Source of the DNA: Prolixibacteraceae bacterium
GTDB lineage: Bacteria > Bacteroidota > Bacteroidia > Bacteroidales > Prolixibacteraceae
Length of the DNA: 9,018 bases
Assembly: GCA_016930735.1 (NCBI GenBank)
Contig: JAFGGF010000332.1
Coordinates: forward strand, 1 to 9,018
Reading direction: 5' to 3'
Shown: positions 1-5,829 of the stretch, one piece after another
Layout: every line of letters starts with the position of its first letter
Position numbering within the stretch: position 1 is the first letter of the stretch
Notes under the pieces: model-generated
Seen by the model: only the letters and a program-made list of their open reading frames with translations
Database searches by the model: none
Told to the model about the DNA's origin: nothing
Position numbers and translations under genes: made by a program

Positions 1-83
1 AACAAGTCAGGATTTTAATTATTATTGCAGGGCTTATTGCTTTGAGCGGCTTTTTTATAATCGTTTCTGCTTTAAAAGAGTAA
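1..83 (+). CDS. 3' end of an unidentified membrane protein (partial)
   Basis: The frame starting at base 3 is open from the window edge to a TAA stop at 81-83 and encodes 26 residues ending in VSALKE. About 20 of them form one strongly hydrophobic stretch (ILIIIAGLIALSGFFIIVSA), which reads as a C-terminal transmembrane helix followed by a four-residue tail. The rest of the gene lies outside the window, so the product cannot be named. It converges on the beta-propeller lipoprotein gene, and the hairpin at 90-105 lies between the two stops. The frame could be fortuitous, but the membrane-helix composition next to a clean stop favours a real gene end. Confidence 0.55.
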   Translation, partial: QVRILIIIAGLIALSGFFIIVSALKE

Positions 84-105
84 AAAAAAGCCGGATAAAA
101 CCGGC
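82..105 (-). terminator. Intrinsic terminator of the beta-propeller lipoprotein gene
   Basis: On the - strand, GCCGG, a six-base loop and CCGGC (90-105) are followed directly by eight T residues (A's at 82-89 on +). The stem begins 10 bases past the stop codon of the 116-1348 gene, as expected for a Rho-independent terminator. In the + direction the stem is followed by a mixed sequence, so termination of the partial + gene here would be weaker. Confidence 0.85.
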
Positions 106-115
106 CTTAATTCAT

Positions 116-1348
116 TTAATCCACACTCCAGCAAATCAAATCGTCTTTACCTTTTATAAATATTTTATTCCCGGCAACAACAGGATGTGCATAAACCGGC
201 GGATCAACCACTTTGTATTTCGCAATTTCTTCGTATTTATTAGGATTCGGCTTATAAATCACCAATTCACCTGTTGCCGGAAGCGAAAGTAACACTTTCC
301 CCAGGTCCAGGCCAAGAGCAAATCTGTCGTATTTTACATCGTCAGCCCAGGCAGTTTCACCGGTTGAAGCATTCAAACAATACAATTTTCCCTGTGCCGC
401 TTCATTCCCATATAAATATCCATCTTTTAAAACAGGTGTATTAAACGATCCTCCAAAATCAGGATTTGACCATACTTCAGAAAAATTATATGTATCACCC
501 GATTTTTCAATTTTGTACATTTTTGTGCCAAGCCCCTGTCCGACAATAAAAATATTCTGCCCATCAACTATGGGTGTAGTTGAATTATAAAACCTCCTTT
601 CACCAGGTGTTGGAATCCTGAAAAGGACTTTACCCTCAGGTGATATTCCAAGTAAATCAACTTCGGTTTGTAAGACAATAATTTCTTCGTCATTCAGTTT
701 CATGATAACCGGAGATGAATAAGTTGAAGGCTCCCCTTCGATTGTCCAGATTTTTTCTCCGGTTGACTTATCAAATGCCACTATTATTCCATCGTCGTGA
801 CCTCCCAGATGAATAATACAAAGATTATTTATTACCAGCGGTGAAGCAGACGTATAAAAAACAGGGAATTGAGGGTAATAATCCAGATTCTGCCAGATAA
901 TTTCACCTGTTTCAGCATTTACACAGGTGAAAGCACCATCGGCACCCAACATAAAAACTTTACCGTTATCAACCAGGGGAGTACTTCTGGGTCCCGGATG
1001 CTGAGCTCCCCCACCCTGCATTTTTGCAGCAGGATTTAAAACAGTTTTCCAGATATTATTACCAGTCCCGGCATCAAGGCAAAGAGCAATTTCGCTTGAA
1101 TCCTGCTGCACATATAAAAATAATTTACCATCGACAAAAGATGGTGCTCCGTCGCACAAACCAACGGTAGCCTGCCATTTTTTTGTAAGCTCGGTTGGCC
1201 ATTGAGCAGGAGCTTTAAAGCCAACAACTTTGGCGTCACGGTTTTCACCGCGCCATCCCGGCCAGTCGCCGCTTTTTTGAGTGCAGGAAAAAATAAATGA
1301 TACAATAATTACAAGAAAGAAAGAATGGATAAATTTTTGATTTTTCAT
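116..1348 (-). CDS. PQQ-like beta-propeller repeat lipoprotein
   Basis: This is a 410-residue exported lipoprotein. Residues 1-22 form a signal peptide with a basic start (MKNQK), a hydrophobic core and the lipobox FIFSC, with Cys22 as the lipidated residue. No acidic export signal follows the Cys, so a periplasm-facing anchor is more likely than the cell surface. Residues about 29-36 (WPGWRGEN) match the conserved opening of PQQ-like propeller proteins. At least four propeller blades carry the A/S-x-TG-x-x-x-W motif: AGTGNNIW (93-100), AETGEIIW (145-152), KSTGEKIW (194-201) and NASTGETAW (326-334). Family members include BamB-like scaffolds and PQQ-dependent dehydrogenases. I see no evidence of actual PQQ or metal binding, so a binding or scaffolding role is the safer reading. 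The gene is monocistronic, with its own terminator. The specific substrate or partner is unknown. Confidence 0.88.
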   Translation of the reverse strand: MKNQKFIHSFFLVIIVSFIFSCTQKSGDWPGWRGENRDAKVVGFKAPAQWPTELTKKWQATVGLCDGAPSFVDGKLFLYVQQDSSEIALCLDAGTGNNIWKTVLNPAAKMQGGGAQHPGPRSTPLVDNGKVFMLGADGAFTCVNAETGEIIWQNLDYYPQFPVFYTSASPLVINNLCIIHLGGHDDGIIVAFDKSTGEKIWTIEGEPSTYSSPVIMKLNDEEIIVLQTEVDLLGISPEGKVLFRIPTPGERRFYNSTTPIVDGQNIFIVGQGLGTKMYKIEKSGDTYNFSEVWSNPDFGGSFNTPVLKDGYLYGNEAAQGKLYCLNASTGETAWADDVKYDRFALGLDLGKVLLSLPATGELVIYKPNPNKYEEIAKYKVVDPPVYAHPVVAGNKIFIKGKDDLICWSVD

Positions 1349-1386
1349 AATGGGTAGTATTAATTTTTAGCTTTTCGGTTTGGGAA

Positions 1387-1417
1387 TAAAATTAATGTAT
1401 TTGTTTATTTCAATCAA
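1387..1417 (-). promoter_or_regulatory. Possible promoter of the beta-propeller lipoprotein gene
   Basis: On the - strand, TTG (1415-1417) is followed after 20 bases by TAATTTTA (1387-1394), one mismatch from the Bacteroidota -7 element TAnnTTTG and with normal spacing. It would place the start of transcription about 30 bases before the ATG at 1348. The region is AT-rich, so a chance match is quite possible. Confidence 0.3.
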
Positions 1418-1446
1418 TAATAAATTTGGTAAAAGAAGCGTAAAGC

Positions 1447-1556
1447 TTGTTAAAAAGTTGTTAAAATCAGTAATCTTTATTCATAACGTACAAAATATTC
1501 ATTATCAACAATTCACTATCTGAATGTTAGAATTTTCTGAATTCTTTTTTCTGAAT
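1447..1556. repeat. Cluster of short direct repeats in the divergent intergenic region
   Basis: Three sets of short direct repeats follow one another. TTGTTAAAA occurs at 1447-1455 and 1458-1466 (period 11). ATTCATTATC at 1497-1506 and ATTCACTATC at 1511-1520 differ at one base (period 14). TCTGAAT occurs at 1519-1525, 1536-1542 and 1550-1556. They lie between the divergently transcribed lipoprotein and aminotransferase genes, where regulator sites would be expected. In DNA this AT-rich some such matches arise by chance. Confidence 0.4.
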
Positions 1557-1594
1557 CTCTGTAAATTACTTTACCTGAGCGATAATTTCATATC

Positions 1595-1622
1595 TTGCAA
1601 CAGAAATTTTTATTTAATTTTT
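1595..1622 (+). promoter_or_regulatory. Possible promoter of the aminotransferase gene
   Basis: TTG (1595-1597) is followed after 17 bases by TAATTTTT (1615-1622), one mismatch from TAnnTTTG. The implied transcript would start only a few bases before the ATG at 1635, so the mRNA would be nearly leaderless. This is a weak call. Confidence 0.22.
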
Positions 1623-1634
1623 AAGATAATAAAT

Positions 1635-2927
1635 ATGAATCCACAGGCTGAAGAACTTAACAGAATTATTGAAAATAAGAATCCGGGAGTTTTGGAACTG
1701 CTTTCTGAAAGAGGGAAAAATATTTTCTTCCCGAAGAAGGGTATATTAGGTCAGACAGCCGATGCCAAGGGTACAAAAATAAATGCAACCATTGGTGCAG
1801 CAATTGAAGATGACGGATCACCCATGCGTCTTGAAGCTATTGCCTCTAAAGTTGGATTGGATCCTTCTTTGATTTTTCCATACGCTCCAAGTTTTGGAAG
1901 GCCTGATATAAGGGCAAAGTGGAAAAGTATGATTTACGAAAAAAATCCATCGCTTAATAATCAGGAGTTAAGCCTGCCGGTCGTTACAAACGCCCTGACT
2001 CATGGAGTCAGCATGGCTGGTTATATGTTCCTGGATCTGGGTGACGAGGTTATTGTCCCCGACCTGTTCTGGGGAAATTATAATCTGATACTAAACCATG
2101 CTTACGGTGCTAACCTGGTTAAATTCAACCTGTTTAAAGATGGCGGATTTGATTTGGAAGCTTTCCGGGCAAGGCTTGATGAAGGTGGAACAGGGAAAAA
2201 AGTAATGATCCTGAATTTCCCGAATAATCCTTCAGGTTATACTCCAACCTTTGAAGAAAGTGAAGAGATTATTAAAATAATAAAAGAATCAGCAGAAAAA
2301 GGAAATAAAATTGTTGTAATCACCGACGATGCTTATTTCGGGCTGGTTTACCAGGAAGGTGTTGCCAAAGAAAGTATTTTTGCTGCGCTGAGCCAGTTAC
2401 ATGAAAATGTTCTTGCAGTAAAAGTTGATGGTCCGACAAAAGAAGATTATGTGTGGGGATTTCGTGTAGGGTTTATAACCTATGGAATTAAAAACGGGGA
2501 TGCTTCATTTTACTCTGCCCTAGAATCAAAAACTGCAGGTGCTATCCGCGGAAACATTTCAAACTCAGCAAACATTTCACAATCACTGCTTTTAGGCGCA
2601 TTCAACAGCCCTGAATACCATGAACAGAAAGAAGCGAAATTCAAAATTATGAAAGCCCGTTATGATGCAGTTAAAAGTGCATTAACCGAAAAAAAATACG
2701 AAGAATGCTTTAATGCCCTCCCTTATAATTCGGGGTATTTTATGTGTGTAAAACTTGCAGAGGGGATTGACGGAGAAAAAGTAAGGCAACTGTTAATTGA
2801 AAAATACAGCATCGGCATTATAAACCTGAATAATGTTTTACGAGTTGCCTACTCCGCAGTAGCTGCTTCAGATATTAAAGAAATGTTTGAAGGAATTTAC
2901 AATGCCTGCTTAGAATGTAAAGAGTAA
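1635..2927 (+). CDS. Fold-type I PLP-dependent aminotransferase (class I/II)
   Basis: This 430-residue cytoplasmic enzyme should transfer amino groups between an amino acid and a 2-oxoacid using pyridoxal phosphate. Residue spacing matches aspartate aminotransferase: Trp146 in DLFWGNY (ring stacking), Asn198 in NNPSG, Asp231 and Tyr234 in DDAY (PLP nitrogen and hydroxyl contacts), Lys269 in GPTKEDY (Schiff base), Arg277 eight residues later (phosphate), and Arg403 in LRVAYS (substrate carboxylate). The lysine motif lacks the usual S-x-S-K form, so this belongs to a divergent subgroup. The frame is open back to an ATG at 1524, but the extra 37 residues are hydrophobic, atypical and span likely promoter sequence. 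The domain begins naturally at MNPQAEEL, so I chose 1635. There is no Shine-Dalgarno. Substrate is not assigned: aromatic or acidic amino acids are the likeliest. It is monocistronic and converges on the GroES-like gene. Confidence 0.9.
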   Translation: MNPQAEELNRIIENKNPGVLELLSERGKNIFFPKKGILGQTADAKGTKINATIGAAIEDDGSPMRLEAIASKVGLDPSLIFPYAPSFGRPDIRAKWKSMIYEKNPSLNNQELSLPVVTNALTHGVSMAGYMFLDLGDEVIVPDLFWGNYNLILNHAYGANLVKFNLFKDGGFDLEAFRARLDEGGTGKKVMILNFPNNPSGYTPTFEESEEIIKIIKESAEKGNKIVVITDDAYFGLVYQEGVAKESIFAALSQLHENVLAVKVDGPTKEDYVWGFRVGFITYGIKNGDASFYSALESKTAGAIRGNISNSANISQSLLLGAFNSPEYHEQKEAKFKIMKARYDAVKSALTEKKYEECFNALPYNSGYFMCVKLAEGIDGEKVRQLLIEKYSIGIINLNNVLRVAYSAVAASDIKEMFEGIYNACLECKE

Positions 2928-3016
2928 TTATATAAGGAATTAAAGAAGTTAACATGGATTCTTACTTTAACTTGTAAATTTTACTTAATCAATCACTTAA
3001 CAAATAAGTCACTTAT

Positions 3017-3400
3017 TCATTCAAACAATTGCTCGTCCCTTATAAAAATTAATATGGCCGAATGTGGAAGAATTATATATTTTTCGTTATTGAATTCAAT
3101 TTCGTAACCACTCTTGTTTAAATAAACTGCCAGGTCCCCGACTTTTGCCTGAAGAGGAACATATTTTACATTTTCCTTGGTTTCCTTCCAGGGTTCTTCA
3201 TCATCAGTCATCGCCGGAATCGGGTAGCCCGGCCCAACTTTAACAATATAACCGCTGTGCACTTTTTCACTTTCCTGAACTGTTGGCGGTAAATATAAAC
3301 CGGTTTTTGTTTTACTTGTTGGCGACTTTGGTTTTATTAATACACGTTCACCAACAAGTATAAATTTTTCCAGGTCCTTTTCTTCAATTTTTAATGACAT
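3017..3400 (-). CDS. GroES-like (Cpn10 family) co-chaperonin, divergent stand-alone paralogue
   Basis: The protein has 127 residues, against about 90-100 for ordinary GroES. Residues 17-24 (GERVLIKP) match the first strand of the Cpn10 fold. Residues about 28-46 correspond to the mobile loop, including the hydrophobic tripeptide Leu35-Tyr36-Leu37 (GLYLPP) where GroES has Ile-Val-Leu for docking onto GroEL. GYIVKVGPG (50-58), KVGDLAVY (86-93) and YIILPHSAILIFI (108-120) complete the barrel. The segment between GPG and KVGD, the 'roof' hairpin in GroES, is enlarged to about 27 residues and is rich in acidic residues and Pro. There is an N-terminal extension of about 15 residues and no groEL beside it, so this is probably not the housekeeping groES. 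It may be an alternative cap for GroEL or a repurposed fold. The ATG at 3400 is preceded by a good -7 element. Confidence 0.85.
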   Translation of the reverse strand: MSLKIEEKDLEKFILVGERVLIKPKSPTSKTKTGLYLPPTVQESEKVHSGYIVKVGPGYPIPAMTDDEEPWKETKENVKYVPLQAKVGDLAVYLNKSGYEIEFNNEKYIILPHSAILIFIRDEQLFE

Positions 3401-3419
3401 AACTTTAATTAAAGGTTAG

Positions 3420-3427
3420 CAAAGATA
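3420..3427 (-). promoter_or_regulatory. -7 element of the GroES-like gene
   Basis: On the - strand TATCTTTG matches the Bacteroidota -7 consensus TAnnTTTG exactly and ends 19 bases before the ATG, giving a leader of roughly a dozen bases. No convincing TTG is seen at -33. A 12-base palindrome (CTTTAATTAAAG, 3403-3414) lies over the predicted transcription start. Confidence 0.42.
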
Positions 3428-3672
3428 AAATTTTCGCTGCATTTTATTTAAAAAGAAAAATAAATTGAATTCCGGGGAAGAACCAAATCCCATTACAATT
3501 ATTTTATTCAGGCTTTATTCTTGAAAACATTTTCTTTAAAGAATGATAAAATAAAAATATTTTCAATTAAAACAAATGAGATTAATAATCATTAAATCAA
3601 TATATTAAACTACTATGCTAAACATAGTACAGAGCAAAGAAAGGTAATTTCCTAAAAAAAGTTCTATAAAAA
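3428..3672. other. AT-rich intergenic stretch with no gene
   Basis: The gap between the GroES-like gene and the small secreted protein gene (3401-3763) holds no credible ORF apart from leader sequence. It contains a perfect 12-base palindrome TTCTTTAAAGAA (3532-3543), the inverted repeat at 3611-3629, and at its right end the ECF-type promoter. No tRNA or structured RNA was recognised. Its length is large for a simple promoter region, so additional regulator sites or a small RNA are possible. Confidence 0.5.
3611..3629. repeat. Perfect inverted repeat upstream of the ECF-type promoter
   Basis: TACTATG and CATAGTA are exact reverse complements, separated by CTAAA. The repeat ends 43 bases before the TGTAAC element of the promoter. 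It is not followed by a T tract, so it is not a terminator. An operator site is possible. Seven-base arms can occur by chance in this composition. Confidence 0.4.
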
Positions 3673-3698
3673 TGTAACGAATCGGATTTTATTGCGTC
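3673..3698 (+). promoter_or_regulatory. ECF-sigma-type promoter of the small secreted protein gene
   Basis: TGTAAC (3673-3678), a 16-base spacer and CGTC (3695-3698) fit the -35/-10 architecture of extracytoplasmic-function sigma factor promoters (-35 ending in AAC, -10 CGTC or CGTA, 16-17 base spacing). Transcription would begin around 3705, giving a leader of about 60 bases before the ATG at 3764. By rough base composition, such a match is expected well under once in a window of this size. No anti-sigma or ECF gene lies in the window, so the cognate factor is unknown. Confidence 0.6.
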
Positions 3699-3750
3699 TT
3701 AAGAATGAAAACAAAGCAGAAACAAAGAAAAAAGTCAGAAAACAAAAACA

Positions 3751-3757
3751 GGGAGGA
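3751..3757 (+). promoter_or_regulatory. Strong Shine-Dalgarno site that fixes the start at 3764
   Basis: GGGAGGA lies at ideal distance (seven bases between GGAGG and the ATG). This is unusual for Bacteroidota, where most genes, including the others in this window, lack one. It rules against the upstream in-frame TTG at 3692, which lies inside the promoter. Confidence 0.75.
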
Positions 3758-3763
3758 TTAGCC

Positions 3764-4171
3764 ATGAAAACAATAAACAATGTTCAGAAAACAACTTTAA
3801 GGACAACAGCAGCCATAATAAGTTTTGTTCTTTTTAGCCTGACCGTAAGTGCCCAGGGATTCTGGGAAGACCTTGTAACAAACAATAGTTTTGGCGAGAT
3901 AGCTGAAGCAATGGTCAATACAACTGAAAAATCAGAAGGTTTAAAATTTGGCAATATAGTTTATTCTGAGATTTGGGTTACAAATGTCTTAAAAGTAGAT
4001 AGTGAAAGGAATTTTCACCTCGAAAACTGGATGTTTAAAGCAGACAAATCGAAGGCAACTACATCTGAAAAAGATCAAAACAATGCCATAGACAATTCAT
4101 CAGAGGCTACATTCAAATATGTAGAAGAAATCGATGAAAAACTCAGGCTGGAAGACTGGATGATGAAATAA
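3764..4171 (+). CDS. Small secreted protein with two LE[D/N]WM motifs, function unknown
   Basis: The 135-residue product has a clear Sec signal peptide: basic N-terminus, hydrophobic core at about 16-28, and cleavage likely after Ala30 (TVSA-QG). It has no lipobox. The mature part is about 105 residues, hydrophilic and without Cys. Two similar motifs stand out: FHLENWMFK (84-92) and LRLEDWMMK (127-135), the second forming the extreme C-terminus. They are separated by a Lys/Ser/Asn/Asp-rich, probably flexible linker (about 93-115). A third tryptophan-acidic patch, GFWEDL, sits at the mature N-terminus (32-37). I do not recognise a named domain. Similar short secreted proteins with E-x-W-M repeats occur, to my recollection, in related marine Bacteroidota, but I cannot verify that. 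Its own ECF-type promoter, strong ribosome binding site and terminator make it a single-gene unit that is probably induced by envelope stress or a surface signal. Confidence 0.8.
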   Translation: MKTINNVQKTTLRTTAAIISFVLFSLTVSAQGFWEDLVTNNSFGEIAEAMVNTTEKSEGLKFGNIVYSEIWVTNVLKVDSERNFHLENWMFKADKSKATTSEKDQNNAIDNSSEATFKYVEEIDEKLRLEDWMMK

Positions 4172-4198
4172 CACAGAGAGATAAAGTGTATAAATCGG

Positions 4199-4223
4199 GC
4201 CCGGAAAATTCCGGGCTTTTTTT
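4199..4223 (+). terminator. Intrinsic terminator of the small secreted protein gene
   Basis: GCCCGGAA and TTCCGGGC (4199-4216) form a GC-rich stem followed immediately by seven T's (4217-4223). The stem starts 27 bases after the TAA at 4171. The T tract overlaps the stop codon of map on the opposite strand (4222-4224). On the - strand the stem is followed by a poor T tract, so it works mainly for + transcripts. Confidence 0.9.
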
Positions 4224-4986
4224 ATTCATGTAATTCGGTAAGTATTTCATATCCTTCGGGAGTAACAAGAATAGTATGTTCAAACTGGGCAGAAAGCTTT
4301 TTATCAATGGTACGTGCGGTCCAGCCGTCATTCTTATCAACAACTGCAGATGACCTTCCCTGATTTATCATTGGCTCAATGGTAAAAATCATACCGGGCT
4401 TCATAATTTCTCCGCTGTTACGGCGTGCAGTATGGTCAACCTGTGGTGCTTCATGAAAATGTAAACCCACACCGTGCCCGCAAAATTCATAAACTACGGA
4501 ATAACCTTTGACCCTTGCATAACGGCTGATTACAAAACCAATGTTCCCGAAATAATTTCCAGGCCAAACCTGTTCAATCCCAAGGTCAAGGCAATGTTTG
4601 GTTACATCTATGAGATCTTTTGCATCAGGGCTGATTTCTCCCACTGCAAACATTCTTGAAGTATCGCCATAATAACCGTTAAGGATGGTGGTAATATCAA
4701 TATTAACAATATCGCCTTCCTTTAATACAATTTCGTTTGAAGGAATTCCATGGCAAATTACTTCATTGGGGGATATACAACTTGATTTAGGAAACCCGTT
4801 ATATCCTTTTGTTGCCGGAACCGCTCCGTTTTTAACAATAAATTCTTCTATTTTATCATCCAAAAAGCCGGTTGTAACACCAGGTTTTACAAAACTCCCT
4901 ACAAAATCAAGAGTTTTGGCTGCCAGTTGACCGCTTCTTCTGATGCCTTCAATTTGCTCCGGTGTTTTAATGAGTATTTCTTCCAT
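4222..4986 (-). CDS. map: Methionine aminopeptidase, type I
   Basis: This 254-residue cytoplasmic metalloprotease removes the initiator Met from nascent proteins when the second residue is small. All catalytic residues of the type I family are present at nearly the same numbers as in E. coli: His79 in ICHGIP, the five metal ligands Asp97 (NIDIT), Asp108 (GDTS), His171 (CGHGVG), Glu204 (TIEPM) and Glu236 (FEHT), and His178 in HFHEAP. There is no type II insertion and no N-terminal zinc-finger extension, so it is the compact bacterial form. The start at 4986 gives MEEILIKTPEQ, the usual beginning. It is transcribed alone, diverging from the thioesterase gene, with a good promoter at 5007-5037. 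In many Bacteroidota map sits in a ribosomal-protein cluster next to infA and secY. Here it does not, so this may be a second copy, but the window cannot tell. Confidence 0.96.
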   Translation of the reverse strand: MEEILIKTPEQIEGIRRSGQLAAKTLDFVGSFVKPGVTTGFLDDKIEEFIVKNGAVPATKGYNGFPKSSCISPNEVICHGIPSNEIVLKEGDIVNIDITTILNGYYGDTSRMFAVGEISPDAKDLIDVTKHCLDLGIEQVWPGNYFGNIGFVISRYARVKGYSVVYEFCGHGVGLHFHEAPQVDHTARRNSGEIMKPGMIFTIEPMINQGRSSAVVDKNDGWTARTIDKKLSAQFEHTILVTPEGYEILTELHE

Positions 4987-5006
4987 GGTTTTCTGTTAAA
5001 TTAATG

Positions 5007-5037
5007 CAAAAATGGTTAAACCATACAGTTTTTCAAA
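5007..5037 (-). promoter_or_regulatory. Promoter of map
   Basis: On the - strand TTTG (5034-5037) is followed after 19 bases by CATTTTTG (5007-5014), one mismatch from TAnnTTTG with ideal spacing. Transcription would start about 14 bases before the ATG at 4986. Confidence 0.5.
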
Positions 5038-5046
5038 ACCGAACAA

Positions 5047-5054
5047 TAAATTTG
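5047..5054 (+). promoter_or_regulatory. -7 element of the acyl-ACP thioesterase gene
   Basis: TAAATTTG matches TAnnTTTG exactly, 43 bases before the ATG at 5098. There is no clear TTG at -33. It lies just outside the -33 element of the divergent map promoter, so the two promoters sit back to back within 111 bases. Confidence 0.45.
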
Positions 5055-5097
5055 TACAAAAGTTTATAATTATTTTAGACAAATAAACAGTTTCTTT

Positions 5098-5829
5098 ATG
5101 GCAAAATACAGGAAAGACCTTTCAACACGTTCCTTTTTTATCAACCGGTTTGGAAAATTATCTACATCTTTTATGTTTTACCAGATGCAGGATATTGCAT
5201 GGGAACATGCCGATGTTTTAGGATTTGGTTTTAACCAGCTAAAAAAAAGCAAACAATTCTGGGTGCTTTCAAAACTTTTGGTAAAAATTAAAAGACGTCC
5301 TGAATGGGGGGAAAATTTTACTCTTGAAACATGGTCGAGGGGAACCGATGGTTTTTTTGCTTACCGTGATTACAACTTTATTGATAAAAACGGGAACAGC
5401 ATTATTAAAGGGACCAGCAGTTGGCTGGTGCTTGACCTGGAATCAAAAAGAATTGTCAGATTAAATGACATAGAAGGATTTCCTGTTTATGAGGAAAGTG
5501 TTTTAGGGGAAAATGCTAAAAAAGTTAACTCCCCTGTTTCTGATACCATATTAGTTTTCACACCGGTTCTATTTAATGAAATCGATATAAACCAACACTT
5601 TAATACAGGCAGATACCTTGAAAGGATTATTGATTCATACGATTTTAATTTTCATGAAAAAAATGAATTAATTGAGTTGGAAGTCAATTTTCTTAAGGAA
5701 GGCATGCCCGAAGACAGGTTGGCAGTTAAAAAACAAACGTTATCCGATAATTCACATTTATGCAGTGTTGTAAGGGAATCTGATAACGTTGAATTAATAA
5801 AAGCCAGGTTAAATTGGCAGCATCGTTAG
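5098..5829 (+). CDS. Acyl-ACP thioesterase (FatA/FatB-like, double hotdog)
   Basis: This 243-residue cytoplasmic enzyme should hydrolyse acyl-ACP to free fatty acid, ending chain elongation or adjusting acyl pools. The N-terminal hotdog carries family features: an opening strand around RSFFINRFGKLS (11-22), the QMQDIAWEHAD helix (29-39) and WVLSKLLVKIKRRPEWGE (55-72). The second hotdog contains DINQHFNTGRYLE (163-175), matching the plant D-x-N-x-H-V-N-N signature, so Asp163, Asn165 and His167 are the predicted active-site residues. Glu201 in FLKEGMPED falls where plant enzymes have the REC segment. Length is normal for bacterial members and there is no targeting peptide. It is monocistronic, and its TAG stop overlaps the stop of the convergent lipoprotein gene in four bases. 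Chain-length preference cannot be read from the sequence. Confidence 0.92.
   Translation: MAKYRKDLSTRSFFINRFGKLSTSFMFYQMQDIAWEHADVLGFGFNQLKKSKQFWVLSKLLVKIKRRPEWGENFTLETWSRGTDGFFAYRDYNFIDKNGNSIIKGTSSWLVLDLESKRIVRLNDIEGFPVYEESVLGENAKKVNSPVSDTILVFTPVLFNEIDINQHFNTGRYLERIIDSYDFNFHEKNELIELEVNFLKEGMPEDRLAVKKQTLSDNSHLCSVVRESDNVELIKARLNWQHR

Noticed and set aside
1524..1634. 37-codon N-terminal extension of the aminotransferase frame
   Set aside because: The extra residues are hydrophobic and Phe/Leu-rich without being a proper signal peptide, lie over the repeats and likely promoter, and the conserved domain starts naturally at the ATG at 1635.
2946..2973. AAGTTAA/TTAACTT inverted repeat after the aminotransferase as a terminator
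   Set aside because: The stem is AT-only apart from one G-C pair, the loop is 14 bases, and no T tract follows it on either strand.
3003..3017. 15-base odd palindrome AATAAGT-C-ACTTATT beside the GroES-like stop
   Set aside because: It is AT-rich, leaves only a three-base loop if folded, has no T tract, and such palindromes are expected by chance in this composition.
3403..3414. 12-base palindrome CTTTAATTAAAG in the GroES-like leader
   Set aside because: A few perfect 12-base AT palindromes are expected by chance in 9 kb at this composition, so it is not called as an operator.
3692..3763. 24-codon extension of the secreted protein from a TTG start
   Set aside because: It begins inside the predicted -10 element and would bury the signal peptide. 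The strong Shine-Dalgarno fixes the start at 3764.
4474..4930. + strand frames inside map
   Set aside because: They are antisense to a fully conserved metalloprotease and have no family resemblance or start signals.
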